Made by a program: the position numbers and the translations under genes. The notes below the pieces were generated by a model, which searched no databases, had not been told where the DNA came from, and saw nothing but the letters and a program-made list of their open reading frames with translations. From Balneola sp. (GTDB lineage Bacteria > Bacteroidota > Rhodothermia > Balneolales > Balneolaceae), in NCBI GenBank assembly GCA_003712055.1, contig RHLJ01000006.1, positions 210,229 to 274,228 on the forward strand: a DNA stretch of 64,000 nt, in the 5' to 3' direction. This document shows, in pieces, positions 45,966-55,459 of the stretch. Position 1 is the first letter of the stretch, and each line of letters opens with the position of its first letter.

Positions 45966-47192
45966 ATGAAGCGAGTAATCTTTGGGATAATTATAGCCCT
46001 CTTAGGAATAACTACATCTGTTAATGCGCAATGGACTACTTCAGGAAGCAATATCTATTATAATGCTGGAAGTGTTAGCATTGGAACCGCCAGCACCAAT
46101 GGTACATTTTATGTGTCAGGTACAATTAGGTCTACAGGGTTATTAGGTAACCTGAACCAGGCGAGCGATATTGGTCAACAACTTGAACTTGGTACAACCG
46201 CACTAAGTACACTCAGATTTGATTCAGATGAGTGGAGATTATACGCCGGAGGGGTAGGAGCTAGTGGAGAGATATTTAGAATTTCCGAGACGGGTCAGGC
46301 CACTTTTAGCGGAAATATAGATTTAGGAACGAATGAAATTCAGTTTTTGAGCGCTAGCGGTGGCAATAACAGGATATATAGTGTGGGAGGTTCGGTTTTT
46401 GGAACATGGACATTTAAATCGCGATTTGACGATATGGTATTTAGTTCCGGTGAAAATGATTCCAATAGGAGGCATATAATCTTTCAAACGGGTGATACGG
46501 AAAGAATGAGAATTGATAAGAGTACTGGTAATATAGGTATAGGTACTACAACTCCTGCTTCTAAACTCGATGTGGATGGAGGAGATGTGTACATAGGAAG
46601 CGAAGTAGCGGCCAATGGAACAAGAAGGCAATTAAGAATCTATGGATACGACAATAATGAGAGGTTCTATGGTACCATGCATTCCAATTATGATGACCTA
46701 AGGAGAACCTTTGATATCAGTACTAGTGATGCTACCCAACAATTAAAGCTTGATGCTTCTGCACATGATGATGGAAAGATTACTCTAATGCCAGGAACCA
46801 ATGTAGGAGTGGGTATAGGTACTTTAACAATGGGTTCGCACAAGCTGGCAGTAGAAGGTTCGATTGGAGCAAGAGAAGTAATTGTAGAAGCAACCGGCTG
46901 GCCTGATTATGTATTCCATGCCGATTACGAACTCAGCACACTGGCAGAAATTGAAGCCTACATCAAAGCCAAGGGCCATTTACCGGAAGTACCCTCTGCC
47001 AAACAAGTAGAAGAAGAAGGACAACACCTGGGAGAAATGCAGCAACTCCTGCTCAAAAAAATTGAAGAGTTGACACTATACACAATTAATCAGGAGAAGG
47101 TGATAAGTACTCAACAAGAGCTATTGAACAAGCAACAAGAGCTCATTAAAGAAATCACTTTAAGGCTAGAACAACTAGAAACTCAAAACTAG
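45966..47192 (+). CDS. Fibre-like exported protein, paralogue 1
   Basis: A 408-residue protein with signal peptide (FGIIIALLGITTSVNAQ). The body has beta-helix/fibre-type repeats such as IGIGTTTPASKLDVDGG, typical of trimeric tail-fibre-like surface proteins. The C-terminus has a conserved Bacteroidota domain (ATGWPDYVFHADYELSTL, AYIKAKGHLPEVPSA, LGEMQQLLLKKIEELT) followed by a coiled coil. This end resembles, but does not contain, the S74 peptidase chaperone of endosialidase. It shares a 115-base identical DNA block with paralogue 2. First gene of the RHS locus. Confidence 0.75.
   Translation: MKRVIFGIIIALLGITTSVNAQWTTSGSNIYYNAGSVSIGTASTNGTFYVSGTIRSTGLLGNLNQASDIGQQLELGTTALSTLRFDSDEWRLYAGGVGASGEIFRISETGQATFSGNIDLGTNEIQFLSASGGNNRIYSVGGSVFGTWTFKSRFDDMVFSSGENDSNRRHIIFQTGDTERMRIDKSTGNIGIGTTTPASKLDVDGGDVYIGSEVAANGTRRQLRIYGYDNNERFYGTMHSNYDDLRRTFDISTSDATQQLKLDASAHDDGKITLMPGTNVGVGIGTLTMGSHKLAVEGSIGAREVIVEATGWPDYVFHADYELSTLAEIEAYIKAKGHLPEVPSAKQVEEEGQHLGEMQQLLLKKIEELTLYTINQEKVISTQQELLNKQQELIKEITLRLEQLETQN
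46874..46988 (+). repeat. 115-base perfect direct repeat, copy A
   Basis: Encodes the core of the C-terminal domain of paralogue 1 and is identical base for base with 48406-48520, while flanking sequence is only similar. Confidence 0.9.
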
Positions 47193-47200
47193 AGACCATC

Positions 47201-48772
47201 ATGAAAACCTTTATAGCTACTTTTTTGATTCTAATTATTAGTACGGGGTTGGGTTATGCACAAAGTAACTCACTACTAATTTCAAGCGACAGCACCTTTT
47301 CGACTCCCGGTACTGGAAATACGGTCGGACAGATTTTGATGAACTCCTATCCCAGTAATCGAACACTCCAAATTCTTCCTCAAAGAACAGGCGATGGAGA
47401 CTTACTCAATGGATATGTGTTTGATGTTTCCTATACCAATTCAGGTGCTACCAATGGTTTTCTGTTTCGTACCGGTTCTAACAATAGAATGATTATCAAT
47501 GAAAGTGGGAATGTTGGGATCGGTCTAACGAATCCTATGAGAGAACTAGATATAGATGGAAGTATAGAACTTAGTGGAAGTATTTATGGAAAAACTACAG
47601 ACTATACCTATTACACAATTGCAAACGGAGGAAACTATAACCACGCGTTCTATACGCGAACAAACACAGGAGCTTCTTCGGAAAGATTCAGAATAGAAGG
47701 AGGAGCAATTATAGATGATATTCTAATTTCGAATAGTAATTTCAATGTGAATTCTGGACAACTATATGTTGAACAGTCTACTGGAAAAGTTGGAATTGGT
47801 ATTACTAACCCATACTCTGATTTGCAAGTGGATGGAAGCTTCGGGGTAGGCAAATTCAGTACTTCCAATACCTCTGGTTTTATGATTAACTATGTTGATG
47901 GCGGATCTGGAACCACCACTTTTAAGCAAAATCGATGGGGAGCTCATTATTATTTCAAAAGGAATAGTTCTTCAGGCGAAGAAACACAGTTTTATTTAGG
48001 GTCAAATGGAGGGGCTGGGAATCGAATGGATATTTACAACGCCGATGACGAAGTAAAAGTAAGATTACATTCCACTAGTGATTCCTATTTTACGGGTGGG
48101 GAAGTTGGGATTGGAACAACAAATCCATCGAGATTATTACATGTTAATGGCTCAACTACGGATGTTGTTTCTGCCTTTGAAAGCACAGATAGCGGAACAC
48201 AAATTGCTCTAACCGATAACTCGGGCTCCTTACGGTTAGGAACATTGAGCAATGGAGGATTTGCTTTAAGCGTGGGCGGAGATGCAAGTTCAACTACAGG
48301 GGAAAATGTTACTGAAGCGATGAGAGTTACATCTGCTGGGGATATTGGAATAGGTACAACTACCCCAGGCAACAAACTCGAAGTAAACGGTTCTATACGC
48401 TCTAAAGAAGTAATTGTAGAAGCAACCGGCTGGCCTGATTATGTATTCCATGCCGATTACGAACTCAGCACACTGGCAGAAATTGAAGCCTACATCAAAG
48501 CCAAGGGCCATTTACCGGAAATACCTTCAGCCGAAGAAGTAGAAGAAGAAGGCCAACTCCTGGGAGAAATGCAGCAGCTTCTACTCAAGAAAATTGAGGA
48601 AATGACGCTCCATCTCATTGTTCAGGAAAAGGCGATCGACAAAGGACAAAAGACGGAGGAAAAGTTGATCCGGAAATTAGCAGAGCAGGAAGCAATAAAT
48701 AACCATCTACAAGTAACAATTAACGAGCTCATCAAAAGAATAGAACGCCTGGAACAAGGCAATGAAGAGTAA
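47201..48772 (+). CDS. Fibre-like exported protein, paralogue 2
   Basis: A 523-residue protein with signal peptide (FLILIISTGLGYAQ). At least four copies of a G(I/L)GxTNPxxxLxVxG motif are visible (VGIGLTNPMRELDIDGS, VGIGITNPYSDLQVDGS, VGIGTTNPSRLLHVNGS, IGIGTTTPGNKLEVNGS), spaced along the chain as in fibre shafts. The same WPDYVFHADYEL C-terminal domain as paralogue 1 follows, then a longer coiled coil ending LIKRIERLEQGNEE. Located 8 bases after paralogue 1. Probably an outer-surface structural protein; whether it is an RHS partner is unproven. Confidence 0.75.
   Translation: MKTFIATFLILIISTGLGYAQSNSLLISSDSTFSTPGTGNTVGQILMNSYPSNRTLQILPQRTGDGDLLNGYVFDVSYTNSGATNGFLFRTGSNNRMIINESGNVGIGLTNPMRELDIDGSIELSGSIYGKTTDYTYYTIANGGNYNHAFYTRTNTGASSERFRIEGGAIIDDILISNSNFNVNSGQLYVEQSTGKVGIGITNPYSDLQVDGSFGVGKFSTSNTSGFMINYVDGGSGTTTFKQNRWGAHYYFKRNSSSGEETQFYLGSNGGAGNRMDIYNADDEVKVRLHSTSDSYFTGGEVGIGTTNPSRLLHVNGSTTDVVSAFESTDSGTQIALTDNSGSLRLGTLSNGGFALSVGGDASSTTGENVTEAMRVTSAGDIGIGTTTPGNKLEVNGSIRSKEVIVEATGWPDYVFHADYELSTLAEIEAYIKAKGHLPEIPSAEEVEEEGQLLGEMQQLLLKKIEEMTLHLIVQEKAIDKGQKTEEKLIRKLAEQEAINNHLQVTINELIKRIERLEQGNEE
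48406..48520 (+). repeat. 115-base perfect direct repeat, copy B
   Basis: Identical to 46874-46988, in the same reading frame and same protein domain of paralogue 2. Confidence 0.9.
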
Positions 48773-48804
48773 AACATAGAATCCATCACCAATAACTATA
48801 CCTT

Positions 48805-49356
48805 ATGTCGAATAGTAATCCATCCAGTACGAATAGCTCACTTTTATATGGGGTGCTTGTTATAGCATTAATCGCGCTGGGATTAAGTGTATACCAGTTC
48901 ATCACCCCCAAGCAAATTGCTTTTGTTGAAAGTAATGTGCTATTGGCGGAGTACTCCGAATCAAAGGAAGCCAGGGAAGAACTCAATACCAGAATTGAAG
49001 AGTGGCAAGCCAATGTAACCACCCTAAATAATGAACTGGAAGCATTAAACACAGAGCTGGTGGAACAGGCAGAAGGATGGAGCCAATCCCAACGAGATAC
49101 CCATCTTCAAACCATGCAGCAAAAGCAACAGGAACTAGGGCGATATAGTCAGGCCGTGAACCAGCGAGCTGCCGAACTGGAAGCCGAACTTATGGATCCG
49201 GTATATGCCACCATCAACAACCGGGTAGAAGCTTTTGCCAAAGAATATGGCTACTCCTTGGTTTTTGGTACGGTACAGGGAGGAAATATCCTCTATGGAG
49301 CGGAAACGGTAAATGCTACCTGGGACTTTATCAACTACCTGGAAGGAGATGAGTAA
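48805..49356 (+). CDS. Membrane-anchored OmpH/Skp-like protein
   Basis: A 183-residue protein with one N-terminal membrane anchor (LLYGVLVIALIALGLSVYQF) and a long coiled coil (residues 50-140) of the OmpH/Skp type, with IAFVESNVLLAEYSESKEAREEL at its start and YGYSLVFGTVQGGNILYGAE at its end, both hallmarks of the OmpH family. Free Skp is a soluble periplasmic chaperone; this one is tethered. It sits between the fibre genes and RHS genes in the same direction and may assist assembly or export of those proteins (inference). It overlaps the next gene by 8 bases. Confidence 0.8.
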   Translation: MSNSNPSSTNSSLLYGVLVIALIALGLSVYQFITPKQIAFVESNVLLAEYSESKEAREELNTRIEEWQANVTTLNNELEALNTELVEQAEGWSQSQRDTHLQTMQQKQQELGRYSQAVNQRAAELEAELMDPVYATINNRVEAFAKEYGYSLVFGTVQGGNILYGAETVNATWDFINYLEGDE

Positions 49357-50044
49357 ACGTAAGCTCACATATCTTCCTTTCGCTCTCGTTGCTTTTGCTT
49401 TACTACTTGTACAATGCAAAAACTATGAAGTAGATAGCCTGGAGGAGCTACAGCAGCTTGTTTCCAATCCTCCCCCTGAGCTCAGTAAACAGGTAAGCCA
49501 GGGTGATTTTACCTTCCAGATCGATTATTTACCGTCCGAATTCCTACTACTCCGGGAGTATGAATACCTGGAAGAATTGAAAGAGCGAGAGGCCAATGAA
49601 GAAGCTATCAGCCGGCAGCTGGGTTACCTGGAGCAATACCGAAAAGGGTATGAGTCGGTGCACCAGTTTAAACTGACTATTACTCCCAATGATGATACCG
49701 ACTTAATCTACGCCAAAATGGGGCAGGGTTTTAACAGTTATAGCCAGTGGCTCCAAAAACTGCTTTTTGGCATCAAGGACGAGATTAACCTCCAATTGCC
49801 AGATGGCACCGAAATACCTGTGGTCGATTACCGAATGGATCGAAATTATGGAACATCCCCTTCACGAACCTTTTTACTCACCTTCCCAAAAGAATGGAAT
49901 GGGGAGCAACTTATGAAGCAGGATTATCTGCTCCTGGAAATCAACGAATTTGGGTTAGGAACCGGAAAAGTACAGGCGAAATTCTCTATGCCTTTTCCAA
50001 CCATTATTTATACCAATCAAAGTCTGGAACACAACAACTCTTAG
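49349..50044 (+). CDS. Lipoprotein of the RHS locus, 231 aa
   Basis: Lipobox in LVAFALLLVQCKN (Cys near residue 22). The body is helical then beta-rich (LREYEYLEELKEREANEEAISRQLGYLEQYRKG), followed by a section with TPNDDTDLIYAKMGQGFNSY and FPKEWNGEQLMKQDYLLLE. No family is recognised. The start (ATG at 49349) lies inside the end of the OmpH-like gene and gives a clear lipoprotein signal. The first RHS gene begins 51 bases after it ends, so it is probably part of the same operon. Confidence 0.72.
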   Translation: MSKRKLTYLPFALVAFALLLVQCKNYEVDSLEELQQLVSNPPPELSKQVSQGDFTFQIDYLPSEFLLLREYEYLEELKEREANEEAISRQLGYLEQYRKGYESVHQFKLTITPNDDTDLIYAKMGQGFNSYSQWLQKLLFGIKDEINLQLPDGTEIPVVDYRMDRNYGTSPSRTFLLTFPKEWNGEQLMKQDYLLLEINEFGLGTGKVQAKFSMPFPTIIYTNQSLEHNNS

Positions 50045-50095
50045 TCAATCATGAGAATGAGAACCAAGCATCCAATACCAACCATACACACCATC

Positions 50096-53000
50096 ATGAA
50101 GAACTCAGTCAAGATCACAATGCTGCTATGTGCAGTAACTCTATTCATAGGAACTAGCAATACCTGGGCACAAGGACCGGTACAACCCGAAGCCATGCAG
50201 TTTGAGCCAGTGGATGTAACCGATGTGGTAAACCTGGCTACTGGGGATTTTGTGTATACCATACCGCTCATGGAAGTCCCGGGACCAGAGGGTGGCTACC
50301 CAATTGTGCTTAGTTACCACTCCGGTATTGGCCCCAACCAACCTGCAACCTGGGTGGGACTGGGATGGACCTTAAATCCAGGAGCAATTAACAGAACTAT
50401 TAGTGGATACCCGGATGACTATGATGGGGATATAGTTAAAACTACCTATAAATCTGACAAAAGAAGCGGTTGGGGAGTTTCAATAGGAGCTGGTTTCGGA
50501 AGTTATGGATTGAACATGGAGTATGATACTCATAGAGGTTTTGGAGGAACGGTAAGTTTGGGAATAAAATCAGGTGGGCCTGGATCTGAAACTGGATTAG
50601 GAGTCGAATTTGGTTATCACCAAAAAGAAAAGTTTAGTCTCAATGGGTATGCAAGTGTTGCTGGAAAATCTAGAATTTCTATTGGCACAGAAGGTGCAAG
50701 TTTTAGTGCTAATAACCTGCCTTTTTCTCCAAGAATAAGTTCAAATGGAGATAATGTTAACCTTTCACTCCAGGCAGGAAGTATTGGAATGTCTCTTAAC
50801 TCAAATCAGAAAGGCGCTAATTTTGGGATTGCAGGAAGTGGTTTTTCTACTTCTACCACTGCAGGAGGTGGAACATATAACTCATTTAGTTTTTTTCTCC
50901 CCATCCCAACACCCTATGGGTTTACGCTAAATTTAGGATACTCAGAATGGGAGTGGTATCTGGATGAATTAGATGTAGAACCTAGTTATGGGTTTTTAAA
51001 TAAAACTGAGGGGCAAAAGAATGAAAGAATTGCCTCAGGTAAATATCTTTTTCCAGCAAACGATGTATTTAGTGTAGCTTCTCAAGGCTTCTCGGGGATG
51101 TTTCAATCTTTTGACCATCGTGCCTTTATCATGGAAGATCATGATGAAAGAGAGAAAAAAGGTGAACTTCATTTTTCTAAAACGATTAATTCAATTCCAT
51201 ACGATTTTAACGGAGTTGATCAGGTAGGATATAGGTTTTTGAATGATCAAGGCTTTAATTTTATAAATAAAAGTGCAGATGCAAGCTGGGGAGAAAATTT
51301 AAATTCTTTTGATAACGAAAGAGTTCAGTCTAGTATCATTATTTCGGAAGAGTCATCTAGTGGTAGATTAGAAGGTTTTTCGGTAATAAAAAGTGATGGT
51401 AGTACTTATGTATATGAAGAAAGTATAAATAACTACTTCCAGTATTCTGAGGTAGAAGTCAATGATGATGGAAGTATCTTAAAGAACACGAATTCACTTA
51501 ATTCAACTTTCGGTACTTCCTGGTTATTGACATCAGTAGAAGGGAGTGACTATGTAGATCGACCACCATCTGGTTACGGCCCTGAGGATTGGGGGTATTG
51601 GGTTAAGTTTAATTATACCCAGGATGACAATGCAGAAGTTTGGCGCGCTCCCTTTCAAGGCACTGCTCCTACAGAAGATCCATCTGCCAAGACTTTTAGT
51701 GCTGGTATAAGAGATGTTAAGTATCTGTCATCTGTTGAGACAAAGACCCATATAGCATCCTTTACACCTGCACAGAAAAAGAAAACGTCGCCAACTCAAA
51801 GCCTTAATTTTGTGAATTATCCTCAAGGTGTAATTGGTAGTGAAGCAGGGGTGTATGATTTTAGAGGCGATTTTTCATGGGTTGAAGATTATTTGAATCC
51901 TGGAGATCCGTTTGTAACTGTCCGCAGATATGCAGTTGGTTGTAGTGCTGGCCAGGTTTGTGAACCGGATTACGATAATCCTACAAACGAAACCACAATT
52001 TCTTATAACACAGGGATAGTTGATTATGATCCAGCTAAAGATGTTACTGAAATAGATGGTGGTACTGGTTTGACAACTTCTTATTCATGTCTATCAGTAC
52101 CAAATTCAAATCCTCCTCAAGTACTTTGTGTTTTTTCTATTGCTTACCTGGAAATGGATCAAATCATGAATGCCCAGAAGAATTATCAAAAAAGCCTTTC
52201 CTCAATTTCATTAAAAGAAAAAATATCAAACGAAGTAATTCAATCTATTTCATTTGAATATGATTATTCTCTCAGACCTAATACCAATGGTTCTACTGCA
52301 AATGTAAGTGACGGAGCAGATGAAGGTAGTCTAACCCTTAAAGCGATATATTTTAAAGGAAGAAATAGCACATTGGCTTTTCCTCCATATAGATTTCAAT
52401 ATGCAAATAATGATGCTCCTTTTTCAGGGATGAATCCGGGTTATCATATTGAAGACATAGATAGATGGGGAGTTTACAGAGATCCAGATTATGACAATAC
52501 TCTTACTCCTCAAGACAGAGCGAATTATATAAGGGAAACACCACAAAATAAAAACAGAGCTGATAAATCAGCAGCGTGGAGTCTTACTAGTATAACTACC
52601 CCAAATGGAGCCAATATAGGGATCGAATATGAAAGCGATGACTATTTCTATCTGAATAATGAGCAAGAAGTAAGTGCATCCGAATTAGTTGACCTTAACA
52701 AAGCCGATGCATCAGGGAATTTCCTTTTTATTAGCACTCCTAGTTCTCCATTATTGAATATGGAGTTGGGTGATAAGCTGATACTTATTGAAAAGAGGGT
52801 AACAGTTTATAGTGAAGTTGGGGATCCAAGTAATAATACTATTATAAGTCAGGGAATTATAGATGATGTTTTTACCTATATAGATATCATCCCTGCCCTT
52901 CCAAGCTATGAATTTGATAAAGATATTTCTACCTACGTAAAAGAGGATAGCTATACAAATGGAGATGGGACAGCTTTTGATAAGTATGATCAGATATATA

Positions 53001-55459
53001 CTTATAAGTTGGGTATCCTTAAAAATCAGGTATATGGGGGAGGAAGTCGTGTCAAATCTATTACTTCAAAAGATGGTACTAACTTCCAAAAAACTCTTTA
53101 TTTATATAAAAATGGAAATATTTCAAGTGGGGTTATAGCATCTCTACCTAGAACTGCATTACATCAAAAACACGGGTTATTTGAAACTGATATTTCAGCT
53201 ACTTCATTAAACTACGGAATTGTATCAACTGGAACGGCTTTCGATAAAAAGTATGATTCATACCATATGAATGGAGAGTACTCCTATGGTAGACCTTCCC
53301 CAGGTGTGCTTTATTCAAATGTAGTAGTAATGAATGTGGATGAATTTGACAATCCCATTAATGGTTATACCGAATTTGAATTCTATACTGCAAAAGATCA
53401 TCAGTACACTGTTGAAATAACCAATGAGTTTGATTCAGATGATAGAATATTGTCTATAAAAGACTATTCTGGTATCTATGGAAAGCCTAAGGCAACTACA
53501 TTCTATGAACAGATAAATGATGCTCCTTCGGATGCCATTTTTAGACCTATAGGCAGAACAGAATATCACTATCAATTTAGTGACAAGCTAACAGAGTCAG
53601 CAAATGTACTAGGCGAGAATTTTGTGGCAGATAACGATTTGAGTAAGCCTCTCGGAAGTACACAGCAAAAATATATTTCATATCACGAGACTACGAATGG
53701 TAACTGGGAAACAACAAGAATAGAGAGAATCAATTACAATGTATTCGAATTCGCTCAAACAGTGGAAGAATTTGAATATGAAAACGATACTGACATAGTA
53801 GAGTCAAATAAACTGGTTAAAAAGACCAGAATTATAGGATTTGATAAACATACGGGTCAGGCATTAGTAAATGTAACTCAAAGTGAGGAAGCGGGAGAGC
53901 TTCTAATAGATCAAACTACTCCGGCTTGGTGGAAGTATTCGGGGATGAAAACCGAGAATATGCTTTCTCAAAGTTTTGAAAGCAAAACGTTCAGAACAGA
54001 TGAAGCATCACTTAGTTATTCTATTGCTGATATAAATGATGTTGAGATATTGAAGCAATATCCTTTTCCAAATGAAGATGTTATTGCAAGTTCTGTAAAT
54101 ACCTGGTCTCAATGGGGTGATGAGAATGTCTGGAGAAAGAATGACAGCTATCAATATGTTACTGGGTTTGCTTATCTCCCTTTTCCTGCTACGGATCTTG
54201 GATATAGCCAATCTGATTACGTCTTTGCTACTTCTTCTAAACCCTGGGAGATGACATCCAATATTAATCAGTATGATAACTTTGGCAATGTAATAGAGTC
54301 TTCTAATAAAGACGGAACTTTCAACTCGGTTATATACGATGATGGTAATAATAGTCTTGTAAAAGCCGTAGCAACAAACGCCAAGTTTTCTGAGGTTATT
54401 TATTTAGATTTTGAAGACGAGAGTAACTCTGCTGGTAGGACTGGCGAATCAGCTAAATTCTTTAATGGAAGTCTTAATATAGCCCAAGCTCCACCAACTC
54501 CTTCATTTGGTGGTAATTATAAAGCTTATCTTTGGTTGTATACCACCGCTGTTACAACAATTAATGGCAAGACCATACCCGCCGAAAGTCCAGCTCGATG
54601 GAGGTTAATCAAGGAAAGTCTTAATCCCGGGGGGGCAATTAATGTAAACGGAAATGGGTATATAGATGATATTACTATTATTCCTGAGTATGCTTCCATA
54701 AGCTATTTCTCCTACGATCCTGTTACCTGGAAAGTAAAAACAATGACAAGCCCCAATCATAGAACTACTTTTTATGAATATGATGATGTCGGTAGATTAA
54801 AACTTACAAGAGATTTCGAGAACAATATCTTGTCTAAAAATGAGTATGGATACTCAGGAGAATTTTACATAGCTGTTTCTCCGGATAATCCTACGGTTTC
54901 TAGTCCGGTAACATTTACAGTTAAAAATACCATTGACGATTCAGATGCTTCATTGTCAGAATATATCTGGAGTTTTGGAGATGGTGATGGTGCTCAAAGT
55001 ACAGGTAGCAATTCAGTTACCCATACTTATAATGATGCGCAAAACTTTACGGTTAGTTTAGCTTTAAAAAACTCAGATGATATTAGTAGGAAGTTAATTC
55101 ATGAGGTTTCTATCGGGGTCCCTATAAATATTACATTTGATGAACCTAGCATCATGGACTGCAAAACTCCGGATGATATTGTATTACCAGTTCCAAAACT
55201 TGCAGATCCGCCTGCTCCTAATGTTGTATGTGACGTTTCACTTGAGGCTTTTACTTCAAATACGCTTGGAGCGATTACTTATGAGTGGAGTAGATATGAT
55301 GAAACGAATGATGAATGGAATGTTATAAGTGGTGCTAATTCTAGTTTACTTGAACTAAGTGAAGAGCCAATAGGAAGTGTGACTGTAAGACTAAAAGTTA
55401 CTGATACAACTAATTCAACATCAGAGAGAACAACAACTATTTTTGTGGGGGAACTATAA
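50096..55459 (+). CDS. RHS-type exported protein, N-terminal half of a split pair
   Basis: About 1787 residues. Signal peptide MKNSVKITMLLCAVTLFIG...TWAQ (an ATG 15 codons upstream is possible). The N-terminal block VNLATGDFVYTIPLMEVPGP, YPIVLSYHSGIG, WVGLGWTLNPGAINR is the SpvB-like opening of Bacteroidota RHS proteins. A long beta-rich region, scattered YD repeats (TFYEYDDVGRLKLTRD near residue 1560), and a PKD-like domain (FGDGDGAQ, about residues 1595-1680) follow. It ends without any toxin tip. The stop overlaps the next start (TAATG). It probably forms the shell that the following protein completes. Confidence 0.82.
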   Translation: MKNSVKITMLLCAVTLFIGTSNTWAQGPVQPEAMQFEPVDVTDVVNLATGDFVYTIPLMEVPGPEGGYPIVLSYHSGIGPNQPATWVGLGWTLNPGAINRTISGYPDDYDGDIVKTTYKSDKRSGWGVSIGAGFGSYGLNMEYDTHRGFGGTVSLGIKSGGPGSETGLGVEFGYHQKEKFSLNGYASVAGKSRISIGTEGASFSANNLPFSPRISSNGDNVNLSLQAGSIGMSLNSNQKGANFGIAGSGFSTSTTAGGGTYNSFSFFLPIPTPYGFTLNLGYSEWEWYLDELDVEPSYGFLNKTEGQKNERIASGKYLFPANDVFSVASQGFSGMFQSFDHRAFIMEDHDEREKKGELHFSKTINSIPYDFNGVDQVGYRFLNDQGFNFINKSADASWGENLNSFDNERVQSSIIISEESSSGRLEGFSVIKSDGSTYVYEESINNYFQYSEVEVNDDGSILKNTNSLNSTFGTSWLLTSVEGSDYVDRPPSGYGPEDWGYWVKFNYTQDDNAEVWRAPFQGTAPTEDPSAKTFSAGIRDVKYLSSVETKTHIASFTPAQKKKTSPTQSLNFVNYPQGVIGSEAGVYDFRGDFSWVEDYLNPGDPFVTVRRYAVGCSAGQVCEPDYDNPTNETTISYNTGIVDYDPAKDVTEIDGGTGLTTSYSCLSVPNSNPPQVLCVFSIAYLEMDQIMNAQKNYQKSLSSISLKEKISNEVIQSISFEYDYSLRPNTNGSTANVSDGADEGSLTLKAIYFKGRNSTLAFPPYRFQYANNDAPFSGMNPGYHIEDIDRWGVYRDPDYDNTLTPQDRANYIRETPQNKNRADKSAAWSLTSITTPNGANIGIEYESDDYFYLNNEQEVSASELVDLNKADASGNFLFISTPSSPLLNMELGDKLILIEKRVTVYSEVGDPSNNTIISQGIIDDVFTYIDIIPALPSYEFDKDISTYVKEDSYTNGDGTAFDKYDQIYTYKLGILKNQVYGGGSRVKSITSKDGTNFQKTLYLYKNGNISSGVIASLPRTALHQKHGLFETDISATSLNYGIVSTGTAFDKKYDSYHMNGEYSYGRPSPGVLYSNVVVMNVDEFDNPINGYTEFEFYTAKDHQYTVEITNEFDSDDRILSIKDYSGIYGKPKATTFYEQINDAPSDAIFRPIGRTEYHYQFSDKLTESANVLGENFVADNDLSKPLGSTQQKYISYHETTNGNWETTRIERINYNVFEFAQTVEEFEYENDTDIVESNKLVKKTRIIGFDKHTGQALVNVTQSEEAGELLIDQTTPAWWKYSGMKTENMLSQSFESKTFRTDEASLSYSIADINDVEILKQYPFPNEDVIASSVNTWSQWGDENVWRKNDSYQYVTGFAYLPFPATDLGYSQSDYVFATSSKPWEMTSNINQYDNFGNVIESSNKDGTFNSVIYDDGNNSLVKAVATNAKFSEVIYLDFEDESNSAGRTGESAKFFNGSLNIAQAPPTPSFGGNYKAYLWLYTTAVTTINGKTIPAESPARWRLIKESLNPGGAINVNGNGYIDDITIIPEYASISYFSYDPVTWKVKTMTSPNHRTTFYEYDDVGRLKLTRDFENNILSKNEYGYSGEFYIAVSPDNPTVSSPVTFTVKNTIDDSDASLSEYIWSFGDGDGAQSTGSNSVTHTYNDAQNFTVSLALKNSDDISRKLIHEVSIGVPINITFDEPSIMDCKTPDDIVLPVPKLADPPAPNVVCDVSLEAFTSNTLGAITYEWSRYDETNDEWNVISGANSSLLELSEEPIGSVTVRLKVTDTTNSTSERTTTIFVGEL

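Noticed and set aside
45966..48772. Prophage tail-fibre module
   Set aside because: The fibre-like proteins have Sec signal peptides, and no capsid, tail, lysis or integrase genes are nearby.
50157..50341. Small frames overlapping the beginning of the first RHS gene on both strands
   Set aside because: They are shadows of the SpvB-like N-terminal coding region, which is clearly genuine.
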